A stretch of 64,000 nucleotides of DNA from Platycnemis pennipes (taxonomy: Eukaryota; Arthropoda; Insecta; Odonata; Platycnemididae), in NCBI GenBank assembly GCA_933228895.1, contig OW121857.1, positions 8,370,001 through 8,434,000 on the forward strand. Reading direction: 5' to 3'. The notes beneath the pieces were generated by a model. The model saw nothing but the letters and a program-made list of their open reading frames with translations. It was not told where the DNA came from and searched no databases. Below, piece after piece: positions 32,506-43,865 of this stretch (position 1 is its first letter; every line of letters begins with the position of its first letter). Position numbers and translations under genes: made by a program.

Positions 32506-32829
32506 TTATAACGTCATCAGTTAAAATGAACAATAATAATACGCCTAAAAAGCAGAAAGTTTATAAAAGTATTGTGCTAATCATCATTTCAAAGTGCCAT
32601 GTGCTCTTGTGCGTTTCGTGACGAGCGTGCCAACGGCGGGCTCTCCTCTCCCTTCTTCCTTTCCCGTTCAATCCGAACCTTAAAGATATGCGTCTTTATT
32701 TATTTCACATCGCTGCCACACGAATATACTCACAGGGATAACCAGGTCCACCAAAGGATAGACATTTTTTCATAATGCCAAATAGCAAGTGAAGCTTTTG
32801 TGGAACTGTATCGCAAATTAGTCGTAAAA

Positions 32830-33690
32830 TAGTTTTGAAGCCCGAATATTAATAGTGGATGATAATGCTACGAAACAAGCAGAAGTTTTAATGAGGTTGG
32901 CTCGCGACTGCATGAGTCAACTTGCCTATGGAATGTTATTAATTTAAGTACGAGTATGCCTGCTAAGTGATCCTCACTTCACAAAGAAAATAACCCAAGC
33001 TATTGAAAGCCATAAGTATCACAAGAAATACGATGGAAAGTCGAAGGATTTACTTTTTTTGATAATTTTAATCAGCTCGACGATGGAGTCAATTCAGCAT
33101 TTACGTTACAGAAATAAATTCATTTACCTAATGAATTTACGAATGTATAACACCAGAATATTACAATCAAACGTTATGTTATTATATTTCTTGAAATATT
33201 CTTTAATATCTCTTTAGTAATGATATTATTCATACGCCAACCATTTTGGCTACAGCGACCGCAGCGCCACTTGAAGTCAAGTAACGCAATTCGTCTGCTA
33301 TAAGCGCAGAAATTGGTGGATTTAGCGAAAAATACGGTGGGTTGATGCCTTTTTTTTGTTCATTTTATTCCTTGTGAAATCACGCATAAAATATCAGTTT
33401 TTTACAAAAATCACATGTCACTATGGTATTTTTAAACTTTATATTCCCATGTGGTGGTCATTCTCACCGTTAATCGTTTGTAATTTCAAATGCAAGTTGT
33501 GTAAAAAGTAGTTTGGGTTGGTATAATTATCATTACTTTATTAGATAGAGGAACTTTAGTTCTATAAGTGCTGAAAATATAAAAAACATGATATGACTCT
33601 CACTTTTCGGCTTAACCTCCTTAAATCACTACACTCTTTTCACAGTATCGCCGTAACTTTAGGGAAATAGGTTAGCCGCGGTAGAGCCCA
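32830..33690 (-). repeat. Unclassified dispersed repeat R1, copy 3 (longest)
   Basis: Inverted relative to copies 1 and 2. Extends from GGTTGGCTCGCGACTGCATG (32895) through CACTTGAAGTCAAG, TTCGTCTGCTATAAGCGCAG and TTCTCACCGTTAATCG to GTATCGCCGTAACTTTAGGG and TTAGCCGCGG. Confidence 0.88.
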
Positions 33691-33860
33691 AGGGCTAATC
33701 GTTTGTAATTTAAAATGCAATTTGTGTAAAAACGAGTATGGGTTGGCATAATTAACTTTACTTTATTCGATAGAGGAACTTTAGTTCTGTAAGTGCTGGT
33801 AATATAAAAAAATGACAAACTTTCACTTTTCGGTGCAACCTGCTTAAAAGAAGAGAGCAA
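33691..33860 (-). repeat. Unclassified dispersed repeat R1, partial copy 4
   Basis: Immediately follows copy 3 and repeats its GGCTAATCGTTTGTAATTT through CTTTCACTTTTCGG part in the same orientation, so it may be a partial tandem duplicate. Confidence 0.8.
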
Positions 33861-34149
33861 ATCATTTGGGAGTTCTTGCTGTAGCGGGTGGTCTTCCGAA
33901 GAAGAAGTGGATCATGACCCTCGCACCATCTCAGGGACATGGCGCTCCGGAGCTCTTAACTTAATCTTGAGTTCTCAATCCTACGCAGATGGATAGTTTT
34001 TCTCCGGTTTGGTCAACACGTACGATTCCCAATCCAATCGCCACAGCCTGGCGGAATTTGACCTCTACCCTCGCCCCCCTGGTGTCAATTCACTATAAAT
34101 GCGCAACAGACTCGAAACGATACTGATCTCTGAAGACGAAAGAATGGGA

Positions 34150-34933
34150 ATTTCCCCTCTGGGTTAGAAAATGGACTCAATCCTACTTAAGCGGGAGAAC
34201 CTTTAGCGTAAGGTGGAAAAACCATACCACTGACAAAAAGAAAATCAAAGCAGGAGTACCTCAGGGATCGGTTCTGGGGCCGCTACTTTTCAACTATACG
34301 GCGGACTTCCCGATTAATAGAGAAGACTGGCATACATCGGTGGCACTATACGCTGATGATGCTGAAATTATTTCTCGTAGCATAAGGTTGGACTTCGCCA
34401 CCGAGTATGTCCAGGAAAACTTTGCCGATGTCGTTAAATGGTACAGGAAATGGCGACTCCAGATGAACATAAGTAAAACTAAAGCAATAGCCTTTCACCC
34501 ACCAAGAAAAGAAGTCAGATCACTGAACACAATTAAAATTGGGCAGCAAGGATTAGATTGGGGCAATGAGGTTGAATACATAGGAGTGAAAATAGATAAG
34601 AAAATAAATATGAGTAGCCACTTAGAGAAGGTGATAGGTAAAAGTGTGGGCATGAGGGCTCAGTTAAGCCCTATTCTCAGATCGAAAGCAACTCCCCCAA
34701 CCATTAAAAAACTACTATACGAGAACTATATTCAACCTATAATTATATATGCGGCACTTGATTGGGCGAGTATCCCAAGCAAAGCACAAATAAAAAGATT
34801 GTAAACCCAAGAGAGAAGAATAATAAGATCAGTTTTTAAGAACAGGAAAAGAGCGGGGAACAACAAACTATTCCAAATAACAGGTATTACTCCAATCATG
34901 GAAAAGATGAACTCTCGCAATAAATTATTATGA
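34150..34933 (+). pseudogene. Jockey-like LINE reverse transcriptase, 5' truncated
   Basis: The plus-strand frame from about 34163 reads KWTQSYLSGRTFSVRW, then AGVPQGSVLGPLLF (motif B) and LYADDAEI (motif C, catalytic YADD-type) near 34350, KTKAIAFHPPRKEV, and a C-terminal region to a TAA at 34802-34804; the same frame continues after the stop to about 34933 (TQERRIIRSVFKNRKRAG). The organisation fits the Jockey clade and is unlike LINE-A or B. Motif A and everything upstream are missing, so it is inactive. Confidence 0.85.
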
Positions 34934-35205
34934 ACAGTTAGATAGCAGCGACAACCCGCTTCTACAACAATTACTTTTATACTAGGACGTAACCAGGAAC
35001 CAGTACAAAATTTCTGGTAATGTTTTAAATCAAAATTTTTAAAGTTACAAAGTTGCATTAAATGACTTGGAGCGGATGCTCCTGAGCAAAGAAGTTTTTA
35101 AATAAAGGAAGACACGAAGCAGATGCTTCAGACAAAGAGAAGAGCAAGAGTCACCCGGGGGTGACAACCTCTAATACACAGAGACACATGATGATGATGA
35201 CGACA
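34934..35205 (+). mobile_element. 3' UTR and tail of the Jockey-like LINE
   Basis: Follows the coding remnant; contains CACCCGGGGGTGACAACC, a CACCC/GGGTG palindrome, and ends with CATGATGATGATGACGAC, a microsatellite-like 3' tail. The next element begins directly at 35208. Confidence 0.6.
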
Positions 35206-35207
35206 GT

Positions 35208-35956
35208 GGGGGGTTATTCTGTAATCTCACCTTTTTAATGACTCTTTGCGGGAAGGAGGGAGATCCGTTTCGCTCTCTTAATGATCGGCTCACGAACGGT
35301 TCGTGAATTGTCGAAGCTTCTGTCGGTAGTGCTATCTGTTGCCGATCTCGTCTACTTTGAAACAAACGAGTGCCTAGCAACGGCCACCGCTTTCTTCAAA
35401 ACTGGAGGAATATGGTGAAGGTGAGTGAAAAATTGTTTGTCCCTATCATTTTAATTAATCGGATGACCTGTCAAGATAATTCATGTCCGATAATTTCCTC
35501 TGTACCAATATTGGATTTTGCATTTGTTTCTCGCAACATTTTACGTTAATAGTGTTTTTAGAAATATTTTGTTGATAACATACAATTCGTGATTTAAGAA
35601 CGTTTAAATTCTTCACGTTGTGCAAATTCCATATATACAATGTAAAATCGTTTGTATCTTTCTCGTTCTTGCTTTTTTCCAACTCGAGCTTCAAATGGAA
35701 ACGATGGTGGCTCCATTTCACGTTCTTTACGAAGATGAGATGGGAACTAATGGCAGGCGGAGATAATGAAACGGATCAAGAGTCGAAAGATACGGATCAG
35801 AGAGCAGATGAATCGTCTAAAAGACCAGCACATGACCGGCAGTTCACCGCTTGAGATCCGAAGATGGTCACGCCGCCTGGGTGGCTGAGTTTAACTACGA
35901 AAAAGTGACATTTTATGACGTATTCTCACGAAAGTGAGATTACAAAACAACCCCCC
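35208..35956. mobile_element. Inverted-repeat element with GGGGGGTT ends
   Basis: Left end GGGGGGTTATTCTGTAATCT and right end in reverse complement GGGGGGTTGTTTTGTAATCT match over about 25 bp (continuing CAC). The 749-bp interior has no transposase frame. Target duplication could not be fixed, so the superfamily is open. It sits exactly at the microsatellite tail of the preceding LINE. Confidence 0.68.
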
Positions 35957-36834
35957 TGATATCGTGGTGATAGCGTTCGGTGAAGTAACTTCTCTAACGT
36001 TATTGGCAGTAAATCCTGTCAGTGGAACAAGTGGCTCCATCTTTCGCGCCGACGCAGGGGTCCGCCGCTTGCAACAATGTTTGGGTGTTCCTCCCACCGT
36101 CGATCCCGCAGGGGGGGGGGGGGGGATGCTACCCCCGTCCTTGACCGGGATTCCGACCCGCGATACATTATGTATAACTCCCGAAAACGTGCAATTGTCC
36201 GCAACTGGGGCGTCGCCCGCTGGAGACTGAATTATTCATCGGCCACCCATAAGCCACCGAACGCAGCGAATGCTGGAAGGGGATGGCAGCGCCAAATGCG
36301 GGAGACGACTATGTCAATCGCGAGGACGGAGAGCGACAACCTTCCGCATAATGCATGCGAGCCCTTGACCATCTTTACGGACATCCTTGGAGCCCCTTCG
36401 GGCCAACAAACCCAGAGCGTCTCCACGGGAACGTATTGATCACGGGAGAGGGAACAAAGGAAGGAAAAATAGGCAATCTTAGTGACGAAATAGCACAACA
36501 AAAGAGGATCAGGCAGCAACTTACACATTAATCGACACTTGAGTTATTCATGGGGGCATTTAAAGTCTCATCAATGATGCACGACGCTCTCGTCATAATG
36601 TGGGCCATGTTTAGAGCACGCGACGCTGGTGTAGCGAAACGCAACCGTCTATGGTCGAGAAAATAGCAGAGCGGAGCGCGATCATTTCCAGAATAGCATT
36701 CGACCGCGGTTACGATGAAAATGGAACCTGATAAAAAATGTTTCATCGGGAAAATTCCCGAATTCCGGAAAGAGGACAAGATAACTAAAGTTTTATTAGT
36801 AACTTAAGATATATTGAGAGTAATTATCATTAGC
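35957..36834. other. GC-richer unassigned sequence
   Basis: Includes a 12-bp G run (36111-36124 region) and overlapping open frames on both strands (36077-36439 plus; 36232-36528 minus) without a recognised motif. A minus-strand GGGTCGGAATCCCGG near 36150 resembles a B box. No gene called. Confidence 0.4.
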
Positions 36835-37312
36835 GGTGTTACGATAGCCTGAGTAGCTTTTCAGAATTAATACAAGAATTAGGGTGGGAATCATTATCAG
36901 AGCGTAGATTAAGGTACAGATTAAATCCATTAGAGAAAAATCAATCGGATAGCTTTACTGAAGATGTTAGGCACATATTAATAAAAACAGCGTATTATCC
37001 TACATTCGAACAGATAAATAAGATTAGAGAGATAGATTGTCGTTCCGATAGATACAGAATGGCAATTTTCCCCCGTGCTATGAGAGAACAGAATAGGCAG
37101 CATAGCAAAGGGATAGGTAGGGGAAATATTTTAGATTAGTCTGTAGTGCATGATGCATGTATTAATCCTTTAAATACTATAGATACTAACAATCTAGTTG
37201 CATGAGACGCTATAGTTGCTTGTTTGCATGTTAGTAGTGCATGCTTGGTGATCTTCACCCCCTGCCACACACCCTCGCGGTGGCTTGCAGGGTATCATGT
37301 ACATGTAGATGT
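36835..37312 (+). mobile_element. LINE-B 3' fragment
   Basis: Encodes ELIQELGWESLSERRL on through the REQNRQH end with stops, then UTR, hairpin with CTCGC loop and ATGTAGATGTAGAT tail. Confidence 0.9.
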
Positions 37313-37469
37313 AGATAAGCCCAACGAGATAAAATGGTCTACTTCAGTCGCCTATCTAGCGAAAACTGAACTTGAAAGATCTCTTGGAAGGCAGCGAAAT
37401 AAAAATGGATGCAGTAAAAGAAAAGAAATGTGGGCATCAAACGGTCAGCCAAATAGCTGTAAGAGCAGC

Positions 37470-37850
37470 GATTAACACATCTTAGGATATACAATCACTG
37501 AAATACCAAAATGGGAGAAATTGATTGCTGAATTGACATATTCAAAATGTCCTTTTTTTCCTCGTACAATTAGGGATATGATATAGCAATAAATATATCC
37601 AATACGAGTCCAGCAATTGGATAATATTAGTAGCTGCATGTTGGTATAAGGACTTGAAGCTAACCCAACTAACAGCATGTTTTTGCATGTATGCTTTACT
37701 ATTTTTATCTTTTTTTAATAGCGTAGTTTTGAACAGTACCTATACAAGGACTAATCCTTTTTTATGCAGATATGTAGTGCATGTTTGGTGAGGGCTCACC
37801 CCCTGCCACACACCTTTATGGTGGCTTGCAGGATATGATGTAGATGTAGA
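37470..37850 (+). mobile_element. LINE-A 3' fragment
   Basis: From the last RT codons (GAGAAATTGATTGCTGAATT) through UTR, hairpin and GATGTAGATGTAGATG tail. Inserted about 160 bp downstream of the LINE-B tail in the same orientation. Confidence 0.88.
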
Positions 37851-37964
37851 TGAAATAAAAGGCTACAACAATAGAGGGGGGGCACACAAAATAATAGTTA
37901 TCGTTCACTAGCTAGCCCTTTCAAGGGTTTAGCTAACGAATTAGCATAGCGTGCTATTCGTCAA

Positions 37965-38148
37965 ACTACATCTATATCTGCATAATAACATACAAGCCAC
38001 CATGAAGGTGTGTGGCAGGGGGTGAATCCACACCAAACATTCAGCATATATCATGCATAAAAAGTGATAGTAATAATATAATAGAAGTAAATTTAAAAAA
38101 TATAAACATAGTAAAGCAAGCATGCGATGCCATGCTGTTAGTTGGGTT
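37965..38148 (-). mobile_element. LINE-A copy, 3' part, split by a LINE-B insertion
   Basis: Tail, hairpin and first 140 bp of the minus-strand UTR up to CTGTTAGTTGGGTT. The rest of the same copy resumes at 38758-39225 with GGGTTAGCTTAAAGTCC. Confidence 0.9.
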
Positions 38149-38757
38149 CATCTACATCTACACGATACCCTGCAAGCCACCGCGAGGGTGTGTGGCAGGG
38201 GGTGAATATCACCAAACATGCACTGCTAACATGCAAACAAGCCATTATAGTGTCTCATGCAACTAGATTGTTAGTATCTATAGCATTAATAGATGAATAC
38301 ATGCATCATGCACTACAGAATACTCTAAAATAACTCCCCTACCAATCCCTTTGCTATGCTGCCTATTTTGTTCTCTTATAGTATGGGGGAAAATGCCATT
38401 TTGAATCTATCAGTACGACAATACATCTCCCTAATCTTGTTTATCTGGTCGAATCTAGCATAATACGCTGGTGTTTTTAATATGTTCCTAGTATCTTCAG
38501 GAAATCTATCCGATTGAAATTTCTCTAATAGATTTTATCTGTTCTTTAACCTACTCTCTGATAATGATTCCCACCCTTATTCTTTTATTAATTCTGAATC
38601 ACTACTCTATCTATTGTAACACCTTTTAACGAACCTAGCTGCTCTACGCTGCACACTGTCTGATCAACCCTAATTCGTTAAGATCCCATACACTGGCTGC
38701 ATACTCAAGGTGGGGCCTAACTATTGAAAAATAGCATTGCTCTTTTGTCTTCTTAGA
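38149..38757 (-). mobile_element. LINE-B inserted inside a LINE-A copy
   Basis: Begins CATCTACATCTACACGATAC with the B hairpin, UTR, and decayed coding sequence up to the region encoding KTKERCYFS. It interrupts LINE-A at TTGGGTT; GGGTT appears on both sides and may be a short target duplication. Confidence 0.9.
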
Positions 38758-39225
38758 ATCAGGGTTAGCTTAAAGTCCTTTTACCGGCATGCAACTATCT
38801 GTGCTACCCATTGACAGGCTCGTATTGGATGTATTTACCGCTATTCATATCATCATTGTATGAGGAAAAAAGGACATTTTGAATCTGTCAATGCGGCAAT
38901 CAATTTCTCTAATTTTTTTATAATGGTCCAGTCTACCATAGTAAGTTGGGGTTCGTAAAATATTTTGAGCGTCAATACTGAAAATATTCTCTTGGAATTT
39001 ATTTAGGAAATTAAGTCAAAAATTCAACCTGTGATCGTACAATGACTCCCATTTTAATTCGTTTAATAGACTGGGTACGCAAATATAGTTATCGTGCCGT
39101 CCCTTTACAAATCTTGCCGATCTTCGCTGCACACGTTCAAGTTAATTATTTAGGCCTATTTCGTATGAATCTCATATACTTGCAGCATATTCCAAATGAA
39201 GTCTTACAAGGGAAAATAGAGTGTG
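38758..39225 (-). mobile_element. LINE-A copy, 5' part, resuming after the LINE-B insertion
   Basis: Continues the interrupted UTR and RT C-terminus on the minus strand to AAGTCTTACAAGGGAAAAT. Frame breaks throughout. Confidence 0.88.
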
Positions 39226-39754
39226 AAACACGGCAACAAAAGCTAAAAATTCTTGAGTATATCACTCAACTCAAAGGTCTTTGTAGTGCTTCACGTTTTA
39301 TGGACTAGTTTGGCGAATAGCATGCTGTACTGATCACCAGCTAACCATCAAATGGGTTAGGTAGTGCACAAAAGCCATTAATTCTGTGCTTCCACTCCAT
39401 ACTCCAGAAGCTTTTATTGCAATTCCATCGATCGAATTCCATTCCAACAGGGAAGCGAACACGATTTCGATATTTCTTCCTTTTTCTGAACTGAACGACC
39501 TCCCGGCAGAATTCAAAAAGATACACAATTATTAAGACTTACGCAAAATATTATTTCGCTTCATGGTGACGTCACAGCGTTCAAATCCTGGGAATGGACC
39601 TCTAACAACAGTTCAACAATATAATTCAATTGTGCTTCTAATTCATCTTTTTTAATTTCGTGTTACTTAATTTTTCCTTTGTAGAGCCAGAATTTTACTC
39701 AGGATAATTTAAACGGTTGTACAAAAATATGTATACGGCTCTAAAAAAACGATT

Positions 39755-40285
39755 GATGGGGTCGTTTACCACATTTTTTATTGCCGAATCTGATAGAGTT
39801 TGTAAAATAAAAAAACCCGCATTTATCCGTTTTTTGATACGTCAATTATTTCTCGAGTTATATGCGGAGAAAAACTGATGTTTCTAACCCTTTCGGAAAA
39901 GTGGGCGTGGTCCAACCTCTGACTTATATCGACTACGTCCAATCACAACTGAGCCCGCGAAGCTACGTCGCCTCATCGCAAAGGGGGGGGACACAGCTGG
40001 CTCTCCCAATGGGAGCGATTGCGACAGGATCTGTGCGAGCAGACCTTCCGAGAACCCCCCATCCACTCACTTCCCTTCCTCGAAAAGCAGTCAAGGACGG
40101 GAGGAAAATGACGTCAATGTTATCACAGCAGATTTTTTGGAGGGCGTCACCTTTTGCTTATTTCAATTTTTGATTTATGAGTGGTTAGAAGATTAATTTT
40201 TTAGCTAAAATTCTTTTATTGTTTCCATCTTACAACTTCGTGCACTAAATTGCAATTTTGGTTCCGATGAAATGCCCCCATTCTT
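39755..40285 (+). repeat. Unclassified dispersed repeat R2, copy 2
   Basis: Same order of shared words as copy 1, from GGGTCGTTTACCACATTT to GTTCCGATGAAATGCCCCCA. The minus-strand frame has one stop here. Confidence 0.88.
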
Positions 40286-40825
40286 TTTGTAAATTGTTTA
40301 AGCAATGAATTGCCTACATATTTTTCTTTATCTTCAGTGACAGAGTAATTCCACCAAACCGACACCATGGTAAAAGTAAGCACTGCTATATTGTCGTCAA
40401 ATGCCTGTTTTTAACCTGTTGTTAAAAAGAGAATATATCTGTGGCCTGCGTGCCAAAATACTTGAAATTTATTAAATTTGTACCCCAATGAACCCTGGGT
40501 TAGGGGAAGAAGGGCGCCATACGGCCTCATACAGCCCAGGATAAATAAAGAAATGTCATATGTCCCAATCAGTTTTTCACACCCATATAGAATGGCGTAA
40601 TATTTTTATTGCATCGTAAAAAGACGCATGAACCGAAAATGGAAACAAGATCCTTTAGCTCACGAGGAGAATATGTGTACGAGGGCAGGCACTGAAGTTC
40701 CCCGATGTGGCAACCTGTGTTTCCCCGAGGTGTCATTTTCCTTAAAGATTGGATCAAAATTACCGGGTGTGTTGAAACATTTAAGACTGTGAAAGTCTTC
40801 ATTGGTAAGTTCACATAAATCAACA
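40286..40825. other. Intergenic, no gene recognised
   Basis: No recognisable feature. Confidence 0.4.
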
Positions 40826-41685
40826 TCTACATAATACCCTGCAATTTACATCTACATAATACCCTTTACAAAGGGACCTTTCCTTTAAAGATGTGTGGCA
40901 GGGGGTGAATTCTCACCAAACAAGCACCACATATCATGCATAAAAAATGATTGGTATTTATATACCGTTCTAAACTTCACTAATTAAAAAAAGATAAAAA
41001 TAGCAAAGCAAACATGCAAAAACATGCTGTTAGTTGGGTTAACTTCAAGTCCTTATACCAGCATGCAGCTACCAATGTTATCCATTGCTACACTCCTATT
41101 GGATATATTTATCGTTATTCATATCCCTAATTGTACAAGGAAAAAAGAACTTTTTGAATCGGTCATGTCGGCAATCAATTTCTCCAATTTTGTGATTATG
41201 GTCCAGTCTACCATAAGTTGGGGTTCGCAAAATATTTTTAACATCATCACTGAAAATATGGTCTCGGAATTTATTCAAGAGATTAAGTCTTAATTTCGAC
41301 CTGCGATCTGACAATGATTCCCAATTTAATTCATTTAATAGACTGGTTACGCTAGTATCGTTATCGTACCTTCCCTTTACAAATCTTGCCGAACTTCGCT
41401 GCACACGTTCAAGTTCGTTATTTAGACCGATTTCATAGGGATCCCATACACTGGCAGCATATTCCGAATGAGGTCTTACAAGGGAAAAGTAGCTGATTTC
41501 TCGTACAAGATTGGACACATTTACCCAGTACTCTTTTGATGAATCCTCTCTACGATTCGCTTGACCCATTATTTCACGTAAGTATGTGTGTATCCCAGGA
41601 TAGATCATGTGTCAGTCTTATTCCAAGATATTTAATGGATTCCACGTTTGTTAATTCATTATTACTTATTTCATAAGTGCTAGAA
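40826..41685 (-). mobile_element. LINE-A 3' fragment with doubled tail
   Basis: The tail CATCTACATAATACCCTGCA is followed by a second ACATCTACATAATACCCTTT, then the hairpin side and UTR, and RT C-terminal coding sequence (41608-41096, 170 codons including a frame through HIREIMGQANR-like to RTPTYGRLDHN). At 41685 it joins a non-canonical upstream segment. Confidence 0.9.
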
Positions 41686-41850
41686 GGAGAGCTATGTTGT
41701 TATCCCTGGTTGGTTCTGTAACTATCTTTAGTAAAGAATGTGACGTAAATGTGTTCAACAGTATTGGCGGATGAAACGGAACAAAATTAGGAAATAACAG
41801 CTTTACGCCTAAATAGAAAGTTGGCTCGGGACAGCGTATAGTAGCGATGT
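41686..41850 (-). mobile_element. Variant 5' segment fused to LINE-A
   Basis: This segment, in reverse complement, is shared with 44590-44765 (CGGGACAGCGT, AGGCGTAAAGCTGTTATTTC, GTTTCATCCGCCAAT). Both copies join canonical LINE-A at the same point, CATAGCTCTCC. It replaces the FADDA-to-motif-D region of normal LINE-A copies. Confidence 0.75.
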
Positions 41851-42336
41851 AGAAAATGCAATTTAGCCGTATCCTTTCGTTCGCGCCTTCTAGGGTTGCC
41901 AGTTCGTCGTGTGTTACCAACCCCTGTCACATGGGTCGAAATATTTTCCGGCCCCATGATGCCCGTGAGCACTTTGGCGTCACGCACAATCGAATTGCGC
42001 AACAATGGGTCCAGCCCACGCCGGCGGGGGAAACGCACGCTCGAGTGTGACACAGATTTGTGTGCGGAATGGCTGGATGACTAATACCTACCACATCTCG
42101 TTCCACGCGTCTGACACACTCGATGCGTTCAGTACTCCGTGGGAAGGTTCATTGATGCTTGCGGAGATGTGGTTAGCCAATTTGGTAATTTGGACGAGGG
42201 ATCATAAAGAGTTAGAGCCTCATAAATCCATCTACTTAATTTTAATACTTAGTGTGCTTAGCCTGCATTAATTGTATGTATAAAGGAACTATAAGGAATA
42301 ATAAAGGAAAGGAAAAATAAGGAACTATAATAGGGA
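41851..42336. other. Intergenic, no gene recognised
   Basis: Overlapping frames of both strands at 41787-42084 without recognised motifs; simple GGAACTATAA/AAGGAA repeats at 42288-42335 directly precede the LINE-B copy. Confidence 0.4.
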
Positions 42337-43663
42337 AGAACCTAGTAACTACAGACCCATTTCACTCACGTCAATCTCTTGTAAGATATTTGAGCACATA
42401 GTAGTCAGTTCGATCATGGGGCATTTGGATAGTCAGGGATTACTCATAAACAGCCAACATGGGTTCCGGAAAGGTAGATCTTGCGAGACACAATTAGCTT
42501 TCTTCGTACACGATATTTTAGTCCACGGCGAAAGCAGTACTGAATTTGATGCGATATTTTTAGATTTTAAAAAGGCTTTCGATAAAGTTCCTCATGACAA
42601 ATTAATCTTGAAGTTAGAGAGTTTTGGTATAAATAAAGACGTTGTATGTTGGGTAAAAGAATTCTTAAGTGGGCGAGAGCAGAGGGTTGTCATAGATGGT
42701 ATCATGTCGGACACAATCGAAATCACATCGGGAGTTCCCCAGGGTAGCGTAGTAGGTCCGCTTCTATTTCTTTTATACATAAACGATTTGGGTACCGTAG
42801 TTAGTAGTAACCTTAGACTTTTTGCAGACGATGCGGTGGTGTACAGGGGTATATCGAACGAAGAGGACACGAAATCACTTAGCAAGGATTTAGATGCAAT
42901 TCAAGAGTGGTGCGACAAATGGCAGTTAGAACTCAACCTTAAAAAGTGTGTAGCTATCAATTTTTGGAGGAGGAATAATTCGATAGAGCGATCCTATAGA
43001 ATTAATAACACGAAGATCGAAAACGTTGAAACCGTAAGATATTTAGGTGTAACAATCACTAAAGATTTATCGTGGGGAAGACACATAAGGGAAATATGCG
43101 GCCGAGCGAAGAGAAAGCTAGGATTTATAAAAAGAGTACTTGGGAAATGTGACGAGAAGACAAAAGAGCGATGCTACTTTTCACTAGTTAGGCCCCACCT
43201 TGAGTATGCAGCCAGTGTATGGGATCCTTATGAATTAGGTTTGATGAGAGAACTAGACAGTGTGCAGCGTAGAGCAGCTAGGTTCGTCAAAAGGTGTTAC
43301 GATAGGTTGAGTAGTGTATCAGAATTAATACAAGAATTAGGGTGGGAATCATTATCAGAGCGTAGATTAAAGTTCAGATTTAATCTATTGCAGAAATTTC
43401 AATCGGATAGCTTTACTGAAGATGTTAGGCACATATTGAAAACACCAGCGTATTATGCTAGATTCGACCAGATGAATAAGATTAGAGAGATAGATTGTCG
43501 TACAGATAGATTCAAAATGGCATTTTTCCCCCGTACTATAAGAGAACAGAATAGGCAGCATAGGAAAGGGATAGGTAGGGGAAATATTTTAGAGTATTCT
43601 GTAGTGCATGATGCATGTATTAACCCCTCAAATACTATAGATACTAACAATCTAGTTGCATGA
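42337..43663 (+). CDS. LINE-B reverse transcriptase, C-terminal two-thirds
   Basis: Reverse transcriptase that would copy LINE RNA at a nicked chromosomal target. From the ATG at 42416 the frame has 415 codons, but it is open further upstream (NYRPISLTSISCKIFEHIVV), so the ATG is internal and not a true start. Motifs with residue numbers from that ATG: HGFRKGRSC (15-23), FLDFKKAF (48-55, motif A aspartate D50), SGVPQGSVVGPLLF (105-118, motif B), FADDA (136-140, motif C catalytic pair), YLGV (about 210, motif E), then the thumb and C-terminal SYFSLVRPHLEYAASVWDPY-like region (YFSLVRP..., VQRRAARFVKR). Endonuclease and the first RT motifs are missing through 5' truncation. CR1/Jockey-like group; exact clade needs a tree. 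Confidence 0.9.
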
Positions 43664-43782
43664 GACCCTTTAGTTGCTTGCTTGCATGCTAGTAGTGAAT
43701 GCTTGGTGACCTTCGCCCCCTGCCACACACCCTTGCGGTGGCTTGCAGGGTATCGTGTAGATGTAGATGTAGATGTAGATAA
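42337..43782 (+). mobile_element. LINE-B, best-preserved copy
   Basis: 5'-truncated non-LTR retrotransposon of about 1.45 kb. It starts inside the RT (EPSNYRPISLTS), has an uninterrupted frame to 43663, a 3' UTR, the hairpin CCCTGCCACACACCCTTGCG, and four TAGATG units at the end. Intact reading frame and regular tail suggest a recent insertion. Confidence 0.95.
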
Positions 43783-43786
43783 GAGT

Positions 43787-43862
43787 AACTATAGGAGAAC
43801 ACAATAGGCAACATAGCAAAGGGACAGGTAGGTGAAGTATTGTTAGAGCAGTCTTTTAAGCA
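43787..43862 (+). mobile_element. LINE-B fragment
   Basis: ATAGGAGAACACAATAGGCA to GTGAAGTATTGTTAGAGCAG corresponds to the REQNRQH codons and beginning of the UTR. Lies directly between a complete LINE-B tail and a LINE-A start. Confidence 0.7.
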
Positions 43863-43865
43863 GCC

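Noticed and set aside
34340..34804. A host gene starting at the ATG at 34340
   Set aside because: The frame is open upstream through the motif-B sequence AGVPQGSVLGPLLF, so this is the interior of a LINE reverse transcriptase.
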